Shown piece by piece: positions 1 through 10,739 of a DNA stretch of 64,000 nt (the stretch's first letter is position 1; every line of letters begins with the position of its first letter). The notes below the pieces were generated by a model, which was not told the origin of the DNA, did not search any database, and saw nothing but the letters and a program-made list of their open reading frames with translations. A program made the translations under genes and the position numbers. Source of the DNA: Rhynchopus sp. YZ270_cl-10 (Eukaryota; Euglenozoa; Diplonemea; Diplonemida; Diplonemidae); NCBI GenBank assembly GCA_964035575.1, contig OZ037845.1:1612001-1676000 (forward strand), given 5' to 3'.

Positions 1-2693
1 CTGACGCCACTGTGTTCACAAAGAACCCTGGTCTGTGCAAGGATGGCGGCTCACCTGCTGTGACACCCACAACTGCTCCTGCGACAGCCTCACCCGTTGT
101 TGTCACCTCAGCACCAGCAGGTGCGCCTGGTGGAGGCACACCACCTGCTGGTGGAGGTGGCAGCACGTGCCCTTTGACAGACTGGGAACAGGGTATCCTT
201 GACTCACACAACACATGGCGTGCAGCAACATCGCCACCTGCAAAGGACATGGTCCGCATCAGGTGGGACACGAACATCCAAGCCAACATGGCTGCACACC
301 TGAGCACCTGCGACAGTCAGTGGCCACACTCCGACCAGAATACACAGCGCAAAGATGTTGGTGGGTACGAGTGGCTTGGTGAGAACCTGGCGTACTGTGC
401 TGGCACTGGTTGTGCTGCAAAGCTGGCCAGCGGCACTCCTGGGTACATCGGGAAGGGGTGGTGGGACGAGAAGGATGACTACAACTACGCCACAGACACG
501 TCGAGCGGCATCACATCGCACTACACACAGATGGCATCCTCGAACATCTACGCAATGGGATGTGTGGCACAGAAGTGTGCTGGTCCTGGTCCTTACAACT
601 GGCAGGGAGAGTGGTGGTGGTTTGGCTGTCAGTACGGTGAGCGTGGTCGTGGGTACTGGTCTGGCACGAAGCCTTTCGATGAGGGGACAGGTGGTCTGAT
701 TGAGCCTGACGCCACTGTGTTCACAAAGAACCCTGGTCTGTGCAAGGATGCCAGCACTGCCGTGACCACTGCACCTGCTGTTGTCACACCGACGACAGCA
801 CCAACAACTACGGCACCTGACACAACAGCACCTGTGACCACCGCACCTACTGCGGCTGTTGTTACCTCTGCCCCTGGTGTCGTCGCACAGACGAATGCAC
901 CTGCTCTTGCGACAGCCTCACCCGTTGTTGTCACCTCAGCACCAGCAGGTGCGCCTGGTGGAGGCACACCACCTGCTGGTGGAGGTGGCAGCACGTGCCC
1001 TTTGACAGACTGGGAGCAGGGTATCCTTGACTCACACAACACATGGCGTGCAGCAACATCGCCACCTGCAAAGGACATGGTCCGCATCAGGTGGGACACG
1101 AACATACAAGCAAACATGGCTGCACACCTGCGCACCTGCGACAGTCAGTGGCCACACTCCGACCAGAATACACAGCGCAAAGACGTTGGTGGGTACGAGT
1201 GGCTTGGTGAGAACCTGGCGTACTGTGCTGGCACTGGTTGTGCTGCAAAGCTGGCCAGCGGTACTCCTGGGTACATCGGGAAGGGATGGTGGGACGAGAA
1301 GGATGACTACAACTACGCCACAGACACGTCGAGCGGCATCACATCGCACTACACACAGATGGCGTCTTCGAACATCTATGCAATGGGATGTGTGGCACAG
1401 AAGTGTGCTGGTCCTGGTCCTTACAACTGGCAGGGAGAATGGTGGTGGTTTGGCTGTCAGTACGGTGAGCGTGGTCGTGGGTACTGGTCTGGCACGAAGC
1501 CTTTCGATGAGGGGACAGGTGGTCTGATTGAGCCTGACGCCACTGTGTTCACAAAGAACCCTGGTCTGTGCAAGGATGCCAGCACTGCCGTGACCACTGC
1601 ACCTGCTGTTGTCACACCGACGACAGCACCAACAACTACGGCACCTGACACAACAGCACCTGTGACCACCGCACCTACTGCGGCTGTTGTTACCTCTGCC
1701 CCTGGTGTCGTCGCACAGACGAATGCACCTGCGACGGTGATGCCTGCTACGGACACTCCAGTTACCACTGCACCTACTGTGACAGCTGCACCTGTACCTT
1801 CTGTGTCACCTGAAACTTCTGTACCCGTGACTGCAGCACAAACTACTGCGCCTGTTACTATGGCTCCCAAGACGACTGCTCCTGTTACCCTAACCCCTGA
1901 GACTGTGGCACCTGTGACGATTGCACCTGTTTCTGTTGTCACAGCAACACCTGTTACTTCTGCACCAGTTCTAGTTTCCTCCCTACCTGCGACTTCTCCA
2001 CCAGTGACGATTCCTGCCACGACTCTGGTTCCAGTTACTTCTGCACCTCCTGCAACCGGTTCCAGACCGCCGGTTACCGCATCTCCAGTTACAGTAGCTG
2101 TGACGAGTGCACCTGCCACGTCTGTCACGATGTCTTCGGCACCACTGCGCAAAACGTCTGCGCCCTCTGTCGCAGGTCAGACCTTTGCTCCTGCCACTGC
2201 TGTCACAGACACGACGTCTCCGACAACGAGGTCTGTCACGAATGCTCCTGCCAGCACCCCACCTGCCACAGTCAGCCCAACGGTTTCAACGCGAACAATG
2301 TCACCTTCTGCATCCAGTACTGCACCTACTTCAGGGTTGACAGGAGGACCAGCAGCAGTGCTTGTGAACGCGACTGAGGTGCCTGCCGGAAGCAGCACAG
2401 CTGCACCGAGCACTGCAGTTTCGGACACCATTGTGCCTGGTACTGTGCGGACCCCTTCTCCAACAGGAGTGCTGACTGCCGCAGGGTCAGAGAGTGACGA
2501 CGAGGATGATGATGGAACGTTCCCGTGGCTGCTGTTTGTGCTTGGTGGTGTGTTCTTGCTGTTGTGTGGTTTGGCTGCTGCGTACTTCTACAGAAAAAGA
2601 GCTGCGGATCGTTCACTTAAGTTGGACGACTTCTTTGAAGACCTCGGACAGGACATGCCTCAGCAGAGCAGTGATCAGTACACCACGATTTGA
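1..2693 (+). CDS. CAP-domain mucin-like membrane protein, copy 1 (5' partial)
   Basis: The frame is open through the left edge (in-frame codons from base 3), so the N-terminus lies outside the window. Visible in order: the tail of one CAP domain, a Gly/Pro linker, a CAP domain (about 168-749), a Thr/Pro linker, a second CAP domain (about 996-1577), a long Thr/Pro/Ala/Val stalk (to about 2480), an acidic stretch ESDDEDDD, one membrane span (about 2525-2590), a basic stop-transfer RKR and a roughly 30-residue cytoplasmic tail ending YTTI. CAP signatures are clear: SHNTWR, GENLAYC, SHYTQM and paired cysteines. CAP proteins (SCP/TAPS, CRISP, PR-1) are secreted or surface proteins with varied sterol/lipid-binding or signalling roles; no enzymatic role can be claimed. 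The stalk suggests heavy O-glycosylation. The start is unknown. Confidence 0.9.
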   Translation, partial: DATVFTKNPGLCKDGGSPAVTPTTAPATASPVVVTSAPAGAPGGGTPPAGGGGSTCPLTDWEQGILDSHNTWRAATSPPAKDMVRIRWDTNIQANMAAHLSTCDSQWPHSDQNTQRKDVGGYEWLGENLAYCAGTGCAAKLASGTPGYIGKGWWDEKDDYNYATDTSSGITSHYTQMASSNIYAMGCVAQKCAGPGPYNWQGEWWWFGCQYGERGRGYWSGTKPFDEGTGGLIEPDATVFTKNPGLCKDASTAVTTAPAVVTPTTAPTTTAPDTTAPVTTAPTAAVVTSAPGVVAQTNAPALATASPVVVTSAPAGAPGGGTPPAGGGGSTCPLTDWEQGILDSHNTWRAATSPPAKDMVRIRWDTNIQANMAAHLRTCDSQWPHSDQNTQRKDVGGYEWLGENLAYCAGTGCAAKLASGTPGYIGKGWWDEKDDYNYATDTSSGITSHYTQMASSNIYAMGCVAQKCAGPGPYNWQGEWWWFGCQYGERGRGYWSGTKPFDEGTGGLIEPDATVFTKNPGLCKDASTAVTTAPAVVTPTTAPTTTAPDTTAPVTTAPTAAVVTSAPGVVAQTNAPATVMPATDTPVTTAPTVTAAPVPSVSPETSVPVTAAQTTAPVTMAPKTTAPVTLTPETVAPVTIAPVSVVTATPVTSAPVLVSSLPATSPPVTIPATTLVPVTSAPPATGSRPPVTASPVTVAVTSAPATSVTMSSAPLRKTSAPSVAGQTFAPATAVTDTTSPTTRSVTNAPASTPPATVSPTVSTRTMSPSASSTAPTSGLTGGPAAVLVNATEVPAGSSTAAPSTAVSDTIVPGTVRTPSPTGVLTAAGSESDDEDDDGTFPWLLFVLGGVFLLLCGLAAAYFYRKRAADRSLKLDDFFEDLGQDMPQQSSDQYTTI

Positions 2694-2813
2694 TGTCTGG
2701 AATGGACTTACGAATTGCGGTTACGAATCACGACACCGAAATGATAGAGTACACGCCATTAACTTGTTGTGTGCCCGTGAGTGAATCACATTCTTTGAAA
2801 CCTGGTTGTTTTA

Positions 2814-3124
2814 CAGTAAGTAGCAAAAGTCCCGCCTAGCAAGCGCAAGTCGCTGGCGCTTTTCTTGTTGATCCTCTTTTTCTTAGGCGGTACTTGATTT
2901 AGGATAACTTTTCTTTCACTTCGTCATGATTAATTTTTTGGGCCATCTTTTTTTTCTTTTTTCATACTCAAAAATGTAAGACATTGCACCGTATACGTGC
3001 TTCTTACATGGGAACTGACCCCCCTACCTAGGTAAAGATACCTCTGCAGATAATAAAGCTTCCGCCTAGCAAATGGGCAGCTTGTAAATCGACGCCGGTT
3101 AGGTGGGGCTTTTGCTACTTACTG
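2814..3124. mobile_element. Short TIR element (about 311 bp) in the gene 1 3' flank
   Basis: The ends are inverted copies: CAGTAAGTAGCAAAAG at the left and CTTTTGCTACTTACTG at the right, with similarity continuing into a CCCGCCTAGC-like block. The related flank after the second CAP gene (10610-10680) lacks this segment, which supports insertion. No clear target-site duplication is visible. Non-coding, so probably a MITE. Confidence 0.6.
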
Positions 3125-3215
3125 TTTGTTGCATGTTGAGCGCCACCTTTGTTCATGTCAGTGTGCTTTTTCACGTGACCGACCAGTCATTTGTTTGATA
3201 TGATGTTAGACGAAC

Positions 3216-3313
3216 GTGTTTCGCAGACACGGTTCGTTTCTGTTCTTTTTTTTTCTTTTTTTTGCTACTGTCACAAGAGGGCTTTGTATATCAAGTCAAC
3301 TTTTTTTTTGCGA
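3216..3313 (+). repeat. Copy of the GAGGGCTTTG short module
   Basis: Contains ACTGTCACAAGAGGGCTTTG followed by TCAAGTCAAC and a T-tract (about 3265-3310). Related copies lie near 31394, 32774 and 46121, all on the + strand. Confidence 0.55.
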
Positions 3314-3345
3314 TTTGTCTACACATTTTTTTTTTAACCCTTTAC

Positions 3346-5125
3346 CAGGGCTTCCCGCAGGATCTGGGGGTTTGGCCTCCCAGGGGGACCAGCCAAAAAA
3401 AGGTGAAAAAAATTTTTTTTTCGCGCCTTCAGGGTTTCCGCCAGGATTTGGGGTTTCAGAAATTGGGGGGGACCATCAAAAAGACCCCCCAAAATTTTTT
3501 TTCTCCCCGCAATAGCGGTCGTCGCGCGCTTCGCGCGCGCCTCCCTGCAGGCCACAGAGTGGAGAGGCGAAGGGTGTGACAACCGTGGGAGTCTCCTTCT
3601 TGACAGCAAAGACAAGTCTGCTCTGCCAGCTTTGGCACAACTTTTTTGCGCCAGGCTTTTTAGCACCAGGTTAGATAGCCGTGCTAAGCTTCACAGCTGC
3701 GTTGTCTGGTAGAGGTAGGTAAGGGGTCTTGTGAGAGTGGAGGGTGATGGTATTTGCTTTTTTCCTTGTATGGCGCCACACAGTGATTGCAGTGCTGCAG
3801 TTGGAACATGTAATGAAAGTGTATGTACTCGTCGCTTGCCGAAGCCTCCTTTTAAAAGGGGCAATGCTCGGAAGTATCAATGGTATCAATAATATCAACA
3901 TCAAAGAGCCAGCAACACAGCGCCGCAGGCGCACGGTACGCTACTTTTTTATTTTTTTAGAGTTCGCCATCCCCTTTTCTTCCACTCCTTTTGACACAGC
4001 GAGTCAAATGCTCTGCACGGTGGGGTCACATGACCACGGGGGGTCATCTACAACCTCCAAAACCCATTTTTCTTAGGGGGGACCATGGTACCCCCCAAAC
4101 CCCTGTAAAAATCCGGATTTTTCTGGGAAAAATATTGGGGGGGACCATGGTCCCCCCCGGTCCCCCTTGGCGGAAACCCTGGCCTTGTTGTGTGTGGTGT
4201 GTAGCACTAACGCTGACGCTACGTTACGTTACGTTACGCGCCTCTACGCACTTTAAGTGGTCAAAAATCATTTTTTCGCCTCCGGCGAAAATGTCCCGGT
4301 AAACCGTTAAAACTGCTGCATTCACTCGCATATTGCATATCATCTCACGTTCCCACCTTTGCGGGATAAGCAAAAAAATCATGTCAGGTCGGTAGCGTGC
4401 AGACGTTTCCTAGTATAGACATCTACAAAAAGAAACGACAGTCATGGCAAAGGTTCCTGGCGAAGCCACGGTACGCAACATTTTAAAAAAAAAATGTTGC
4501 GCACCGATCAAATGGCACTGTCGTTGGTCATTATCGTCAGTTCCCGTAAATGTTACTTCCATATTTTGCTGAACGAAAGTTTTTGGCGAAGCCACGGTAC
4601 GCAACATTTCAAAATATTGTGCTTAAAATTGCACTATTTTACAGCCAAACTATGTCATGCGTGGCTTGCAATCTTGCGCCGCAGGCGCACGGTACGCTAC
4701 TTTTTTCCTTTCGCCATGTTGCATGCTTCCTTTTCCTTCGGCGTTTGACCAATTGAGTCGCGTTCTGGCTGTGACGGGGTCACTTTGTTCATGAGGCATA
4801 CTCGTGGTTCTTTGCAACCGTTATATTCTGCCTCTTCCTGAGCAGATAACTTGGGACTCCGCCGGTCGCTTTGCAAATTCCATTATGGAAAGCTGTCTTG
4901 GTCCAGAGGACTTTTTTGGTGCCATCCTTTCCCCCTGTTAGTTGCCTGTATTTGGATGCGCGGGGACGGGAGGGTAGGAAAAAATTTAAAAAATGTGGAA
5001 AATTCCTAATAGGCAGCTTCGGAACACTCAACGGCAGGCTGGTCCCCCCTGGTCCCCCCTTATTTTTTTTTTTTTCCCCCAGGGGGACCAGTGGTCCCCC
5101 CTGGTCCCCCCTGTGGGAAGCCCTG
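3346..5125. mobile_element. CAGGG-ended non-autonomous DNA transposon, outer copy
   Basis: Ends CAGGGCTTCCCGCAGG and CCTGTGGGAAGCCCTG are inverted repeats with one mismatch. They are flanked by a perfect 6-bp duplication CTTTAC (3340-3345 and 5126-5131). The body has G-rich/C-rich GGGGGACC blocks near the ends, T-runs, and motifs shared with the element at 20429-21264 (GAAGCCACGGTACGCAACAT and GCCGCAGGCGCACGGTACGC). No transposase is visible. The CAGGG end is typical of hAT-like elements, but the TSD is shorter than the usual 8 bp. Another element is nested inside. Confidence 0.75.
3430..4181. mobile_element. CAGGG-ended DNA transposon, nested copy
   Basis: Ends CAGGGTTTCCGCCAGG and GGCGGAAACCCTG are inverted repeats, flanked by a 5-bp duplication GCCTT (3425-3429 and 4182-4186). 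It lies wholly within the 3346-5125 element and so is the younger insertion. It shares the GGGGGGACCAT subterminal blocks and holds no gene. Confidence 0.75.
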
Positions 5126-5131
5126 CTTTAC

Positions 5132-6290
5132 GGACCACGACCGATTTTTTCGATTTGCTAGGATCTTCTCTCCCATAGGTAAAATGAGATCCGATGCATA
5201 TTTTTGATCGTACCTGGCCGCAATTGAAAGATTTTGAGCAGATCTTTCAAATGGAGCAGAAATCGAAATAAAATGAGAAAAATGGAAAATGGAAAATTGA
5301 GGAGAGCTGATATTTTTTTCTGAAAATTTTGAAGAAAAAAATTATTCCGGCTGCGCACCTGTTTTTTCGGTTTTCGAAAATGGCTTTATTTGAGAGATCG
5401 GTTCAAAATCTTTCAAAAGAAAAAAAAATCGATCAAAAAGTCCTAGTAGATAATGTCTCACTGCATGGAGAGAAGGTACCAACCAACTAAATATACCGTA
5501 ATTGTACAGAGGTTGGACAGTGCAAAAGTTGGGGCTTTTGGGACTTTTGGCCAACTTGGCATGGTGCTGACAAAGGTGAACGCCGCATCCCCCGCACATG
5601 TAATCTATTTTCAGACGCCTGTTTCCCAAGCAAGAAGAAGTTGTCGACCAACACCCTCCTGCCAGTGTCTCTGTACCTTGACCGTGTTGATATAGATTTT
5701 CTGTACAATGTCCCTCAAAAGACAAAATGCAATAAATACACGGAGAAGAGGCACATCCAGTTCAGGGTCAGGAACTGCAACTACGCGTGTTACTTTGCCC
5801 AGTCGCGGGTATTTTCCATTATTTTAGTTTCGATCTGAAGACCGTACAAAATGGTTCACTGCACACCAAAGTTTGAATCCTCTGATGACTCAAGCGCGTC
5901 AGAATGGTACATTATTCCCAAAAAATGACCCAAAATACCCTATTATGTGATAATGCCGGGTGTGGATGAGAGGGGATGAGAGCGTCAAAAAAAATCGAAT
6001 CTTGCGTCTTTTGAAAGATTTCGCACAAAATCTTCTCATTAAAAAAAAAAATCTTCAAAAAGTCCTAGTGGAAGCCAATTTAGGTGGTTGCGTGGACATA
6101 TATGTCCCCTCTGGTCCTTAAAGGGTTAAATTTATATTCGCTTTGTTTGTACGTTCACGTGCATACTACGATTTGTGTAGTCAATGTGGGTGGTGTAGGT
6201 GTTGAACACGATATGACTTTTTTTTTTGTGTTTGATTGGTTGCACATCCACATTTCCTTAACTTTTGTTCGCGTCGAGGATGCTTTTCAT
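5132..6290. other. AT-rich spacer without a recognisable gene
   Basis: The sequence is AT-rich with repeated GAAAGATTT / AAATCTTTC motifs (about 5225, 5410, 6010) and two copies of AAAAAGTCCTAGT (about 5437 and 6057). These suggest decayed repeats. No coding-like composition, tRNA or other RNA gene was recognised. Confidence 0.5.
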
Positions 6291-6299
6291 GCACTAGGC

Positions 6300-6740
6300 C
6301 CAATTTATTACTTTGTTTATAATACCTGACCATTGTGTTGTCCGGCACATGGTTCTTCGTTTTTTTTGTACTTTGCTCATGTTCACGTGCACACTGCGAC
6401 TTGTGAGAGACAGTGTGTGTGATATGTGTTGAATGTGGTATATGACAACCATGCCCTGCTAAAAAGGCCTTTACTCAGGTCACCAGTCAGGAGCAAAACA
6501 CACACGCATGCCATTAGCTTGGCTTGCGGTAACGTTCTCGTGCAGTATGAATTCTACAATGGTGTCGTGCACTGCGTCCGTCACGGATCTGAGTATGAAA
6601 CAATCTTTCTTTGTAGGTATCTGTCCAGGATACAGATTGTTGCTTTCTTTTCACCGTTCTTGAATGAAGACGTGCACTTGATGTGCAGTCACCTTTCAGA
6701 TGTTTTCTCTTCGTCGCTCCATGACATTGGGAGCAAGTGC
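6300..6740 (+). repeat. Duplicated CAP-array spacer, copy 1
   Basis: This spacer, recognisable by CTCATGTTCACGTGCACACT and the later CTCAGGTCACCAGTCAG, recurs at 10740-11215 and 21310-21720. It places the three CAP genes and their spacers in one tandemly duplicated array. Copies differ by substitutions and by insertions. Confidence 0.75.
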
Positions 6741-6889
6741 CTGGCGTGTATTGTGTTGGCATGAACATTTTTTGTGTTCCCACTAACCACCACTCTTGCT
6801 TCAGGTGTCCGAATACTGTGACCACCCAACTTTCCTTGCTTTGTTTTCGTTGCCTCGGTACGCATCCGTTTGCATCTATTATTTTTATT

Positions 6890-7431
6890 ATTATCGCCCC
6901 TCCACCCTCCCAAAACGTTAAGCCGCTTTCGTCGCCTTTTTGCGCAGTGCGTATTTGGCGATGAAACGCAGTTTCCAATGATTCTGCTTTTCTTGCAGAT
7001 GTCTTTCGCTTCTTCTATGCTGCACCCTCCCCTCTCTCCACCCTCCCAGTTGGAAGGCCAACTCGTTTGCGACAAAGCAGGGGAAGTATTGTCTCAGTTG
7101 AATGCAGTAACTTCATCAGCTTCAACTGCGGTGTCAACAGGGACAAGCACTGCCCCTCACCTATTTGTCATTATCATAATGTGTCCCCTTCCCCCTGACG
7201 GCATTTGCAGCAATCCATCATTTCTTGGTTGTTTGCACAAGCACACCGCCGTGAATAATTACTACTGTGCAAAAGAAAAATCAAGAACGCGTCTTTTTGT
7301 TTATTGTTTGCTTGCTTCTCTGCCCACACCCACGTACACCATCCACCCACACAGATTGCTCTTTCGCATAACACAACGACCCTCTTGTCGGGTTGTCCTT
7401 TTCCAACCACTCCAAGTCGTTGCTTTCCATC
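6890..7431 (+). repeat. Gene-proximal upstream block of CAP gene 2
   Basis: Nearly identical to 14856-15380 upstream of CAP gene 3, and in part to 21826-22097, which has no gene behind it. It contains several acceptor-like sites (TTTTCTTGCAG near 6997, CACACAG near 7353). It is probably promoter plus 5' UTR or 5' intron. A 209-codon open frame here is not conserved in frame in the other copy, so I do not call it coding. Confidence 0.7.
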
Positions 7432-10400
7432 ATGATTGTGATATCGATGCTCGCTCTTGCGGGGTGTCCCACTACAGACTGGGAGCAGGGTATCCTTGAC
7501 TCACACAACACATGGCGTGCAGCAACATCGCCACCTGCAAAGGACATGGTCCGCATCAGGTGGGACACGAACATCCAAGCCAACATGGCTAAACACCTGC
7601 GCACCTGTAACAAGGAATGGCCACACTCCGACCAGAATACAGAGCGCAAAGATGTTGGTGGGTATGAGTTGCTTGGCGAGAACCTGGCGTACTGTGCTGG
7701 TTCAGGTTGTGCTGCAAAGTTGGCCAGCGGCACTCCTGGGTACATCGGGAAGGGGTGGTGGGACGAGAAGGATGACTACAACTACGCCACAGACACGTCG
7801 ACCGGCATCACGTCGCACTACACACAGATGGCGTCCTCGAACATCTACGCAATGGGATGTGTGGCACAGAAGTGTGCTGGTCCTGGTCCTTACAACTGGC
7901 AGGGAGAGTGGTGGTGGTTCGGCTGTCAGTACGGTGAGCGTGGTCGTGCGTACTGGTCTGGCACGAAGCCTTTCGATGAGGGGACAGGTGGTTTGATTGA
8001 GCCTGATGCCACTGTGTTCACAAAGAACCCTGGTCTGTGCAAGGATGGCGGCTCACCTGCTGTGACACCCACAACTGCTCCTGCGACACCTTCACCAGTT
8101 GTTGTCACCTCAGCACCAGCAGGTGCACCTGGTGGAGGCACACCACCTGCTGGTGGAGGTGGTGGCAGCACGTGTGCTTTGACCGACTGGGAGCAGGGTA
8201 TCCTTGACTCACACAACACATGGCGTGCAGCAACATCGCCACCTGCAAAGGACATGGTCCGCATCAGGTGGGACACGAACATCGAGACCAACATGGCTAA
8301 ACACCTGCGCACCTGTAACAAGGAATGGCCACACTCCGACCAGAATACAGAGCGCAAAGATGTTGGTGGGTACGAGTTGCTTGGTGAGAACCTGGCGTAC
8401 TGTGCTGGTTCAGGTTGTGCTGCAAAGCTGGCCAGCGGCACTCCTGGGTATATCGGGAAGGGATGGTGGGACGAGAAGGATGACTACAACTACGCCACAG
8501 ACACATCGACCGGCATAACGTCTCACTACACACAGATGGCATCCTCGAACATCTACGCAATGGGATGTGTGGCGCAGAAGTGTGCTGGTCCTGGTCCTTA
8601 CAACTGGCAGGGAGAGTGGTGGTGGTTCGGCTGTCAGTACGGTGAGCGTGGTCGTGCGTACTGGTCTGGCACGAAGCCTTTCGATGAGGGGACAGGTGGT
8701 TTGATTGAGCCTGATGCCACTGTGTTCACAAAGAACCCTGGTCTGTGCAAGGATGGCGGCTCACCTGCTGTGACCACTGCACCTGCTGTTGTCACACCGA
8801 CGACAGCACCAACAACTACGGCACCTGACACAGTTGCTCCTGCAACCACACCACCTGCGACAGCAGCACCTGCGACAGCAGCACCTGCGACAGCAGCACC
8901 TGCGACAGCAGCACCTGCGACAGCAGCACCTGCGAGCATGGTACCAACAACTTCGGCATCTCTCACTGGAGCTCCGGTAACCACATCAGCTGCGACCACT
9001 TCACCGACAACGTCAGTTCCCTTTACTCCGGCACCTGGTACCACTTCATCACCAACAGCAATGCCAAGCACTCTTGCACCTGGTACCACTTCGTCACCAA
9101 CTGCAATGCCAAGCACACTTGCACCTGGCACCACAATGTCGCCAACTGCAATGCCAAACACCCTTGCACCTGGCGCCACGATGTCGCCAACACCAATGCC
9201 AAGCACTCTTGCACCTGGTACCACCATGCCGCCCACTGCAATGCCAAGCACACTTGCACCTGGTACCACTTCATCACCAACTGCAATGCCAAGCACTCTT
9301 GCACCTGGTACCACGCTGTCGCCAACTGCAATGCCAAACACCCTTGCACCTGGCGACACGATGTCGCCAACAGCAATGCCAAGCACACTTGCACCTGGTA
9401 CCACTTCGTCACCAACTGCAATGCCAAGCACACTTGCACCTGGTACCACGCTGTCGCCAACAGCAATGCCAAGCACTCTTGCACCTGGCACCACGATGTC
9501 GCCAACTGCAATGCCAAACACACTTGCACCTGGCACCACGATGTCGCCAACTGCAATGCCAAACACCCTTGCACCTGGCGCCACGATGTCGCCAACAGCA
9601 ATGCCAAGCACTCTTGCACCTGGCACCACAATGTCGCCAACAGCAATGCCAAGCACACTTGCACCTGGTACCACGATGTCGCCAACTGCAATGCCAAACA
9701 CACTTGCACCTGGTACCACTTCATCACCAACAGCAATGCCAAGCACTCTCGCACCTGGTACCACGATGTCGCCAACTGCAATGCCAAACACACTTGCACC
9801 TGGTACCACTTCATCACCAACAGCAATGCCAAGCACTCTTGCACCTGGCACCACTTCATCTCCCACTGCAATGCCAAGCACCCCTGCACCTGGTACCACA
9901 ATGTCTCCAACTGCAATGACAAACACTGTAGCACCTGGTACTACCATGTCGCAAACGGCAATGCCGAGCACTCTTGCACCTGGACCCACCATGTTGCCGA
10001 CTGCATTGCCAGACACACTTGCACCTGGCACCACGTCATTACCAACAGCAATGCCAAGCACCCTTGCACCAGGTACCACATTGTCTCCCACTGCAATGCC
10101 AAACACACTTGCACCTGGTACTACTTCATCGCCCACTGCAATGCCAGACACACTTGCGCCTGGTACAACCATGGCTCCCACTGCAATGACAAGCACACTT
10201 GCGCCTGGTGCAACCATGGCTCCGACTGCAATGCCAGACACTCTTGCACCTGGTAGCTCTGGAACAACAGAACCTGTGACAGTTTCCTCTGACACTGCTG
10301 CGCCTGGTACTGTGCGGACCCCTTCTCCAACAGGAGTGCTGACTGCCGCAGGGTCGGAGAGTGACGACAAGGATGATGATGCAAAGTTTCCGTGGCTGCC

Positions 10401-10557
10401 GTTGGTCCTTGGTGCTGTGTTCTTGCTGCTGTGTGCTTTGGCTGCTGCGTTCTACAGAAAGAGAGCTTCGGATGGTTCACTTAAGTTGGATGACTGCTGT
10501 CACGAGCTTTACGACGACGTGCCGCAGCAGAGGAATGATGAGTACATGTCAGTTTGA
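7432..10557 (+). CDS. CAP-domain mucin-like membrane protein, copy 2
   Basis: From the ATG at 7432 this encodes about 1041 residues. A very short hydrophobic leader (MIVISMLALAGC) runs straight into CAP domain 1 (to about 8045). A Gly-rich linker follows, then CAP domain 2 (about 8171-8752) and a long Thr/Pro stalk. The stalk is dominated by 15-residue units of the type APGTTMSPTAMPSTL (9029-10253). Then come an acidic patch, one membrane span (about 10390-10450), RKR and a tail ending ELYDDVPQQRNDEYMSV. The frame is open upstream to 7372 but only non-ATG codons precede 7432. The leader is short for a signal peptide, so an upstream spliced exon is possible. Both CAP domains keep SHNTWR, GENLAYC and SHYTQM. 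It is probably an O-glycosylated, type I surface protein; its ligand is unknown. Confidence 0.92.
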   Translation: MIVISMLALAGCPTTDWEQGILDSHNTWRAATSPPAKDMVRIRWDTNIQANMAKHLRTCNKEWPHSDQNTERKDVGGYELLGENLAYCAGSGCAAKLASGTPGYIGKGWWDEKDDYNYATDTSTGITSHYTQMASSNIYAMGCVAQKCAGPGPYNWQGEWWWFGCQYGERGRAYWSGTKPFDEGTGGLIEPDATVFTKNPGLCKDGGSPAVTPTTAPATPSPVVVTSAPAGAPGGGTPPAGGGGGSTCALTDWEQGILDSHNTWRAATSPPAKDMVRIRWDTNIETNMAKHLRTCNKEWPHSDQNTERKDVGGYELLGENLAYCAGSGCAAKLASGTPGYIGKGWWDEKDDYNYATDTSTGITSHYTQMASSNIYAMGCVAQKCAGPGPYNWQGEWWWFGCQYGERGRAYWSGTKPFDEGTGGLIEPDATVFTKNPGLCKDGGSPAVTTAPAVVTPTTAPTTTAPDTVAPATTPPATAAPATAAPATAAPATAAPATAAPASMVPTTSASLTGAPVTTSAATTSPTTSVPFTPAPGTTSSPTAMPSTLAPGTTSSPTAMPSTLAPGTTMSPTAMPNTLAPGATMSPTPMPSTLAPGTTMPPTAMPSTLAPGTTSSPTAMPSTLAPGTTLSPTAMPNTLAPGDTMSPTAMPSTLAPGTTSSPTAMPSTLAPGTTLSPTAMPSTLAPGTTMSPTAMPNTLAPGTTMSPTAMPNTLAPGATMSPTAMPSTLAPGTTMSPTAMPSTLAPGTTMSPTAMPNTLAPGTTSSPTAMPSTLAPGTTMSPTAMPNTLAPGTTSSPTAMPSTLAPGTTSSPTAMPSTPAPGTTMSPTAMTNTVAPGTTMSQTAMPSTLAPGPTMLPTALPDTLAPGTTSLPTAMPSTLAPGTTLSPTAMPNTLAPGTTSSPTAMPDTLAPGTTMAPTAMTSTLAPGATMAPTAMPDTLAPGSSGTTEPVTVSSDTAAPGTVRTPSPTGVLTAAGSESDDKDDDAKFPWLPLVLGAVFLLLCALAAAFYRKRASDGSLKLDDCCHELYDDVPQQRNDEYMSV
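9029..10253 (+). repeat. 45-bp coding minisatellite (about 27 units) in the gene 2 stalk
   Basis: The unit encodes 15 residues, LAPGTTMSPTAMPST and variants, in phase with the reading frame. Units differ at a few positions (S/N/D, M/S/L, T/A). The same unit type is expanded in CAP gene 3 and absent from gene 1, so the stalks grew by repeat expansion after gene duplication. Confidence 0.9.
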
Positions 10558-10739
10558 TATTTTTTTTTCAGTTACGAATCAAGACACCAAGAAGCAAGAA
10601 GGCATGCCATTAACTTGTTGTGTGCCCGTGAGTGAATCACATTATTTGCATCCGTATTATATTTTGTTGCTGCTGATTTCGTATGTCACTTTTCTTACTT
10701 TTCCGACCCCTGTTCGTGTCGAGTGTGCTATATTCACTT

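Noticed and set aside
6870-7499. 209-codon + frame upstream of CAP gene 2
   Set aside because: The near-identical block upstream of gene 3 breaks the frame, and it overlaps the CAP start in another frame, so it is unlikely to code.
8634-10370. Open frame of 578 codons on the - strand
   Set aside because: Same repeat-shadow effect in CAP gene 2.
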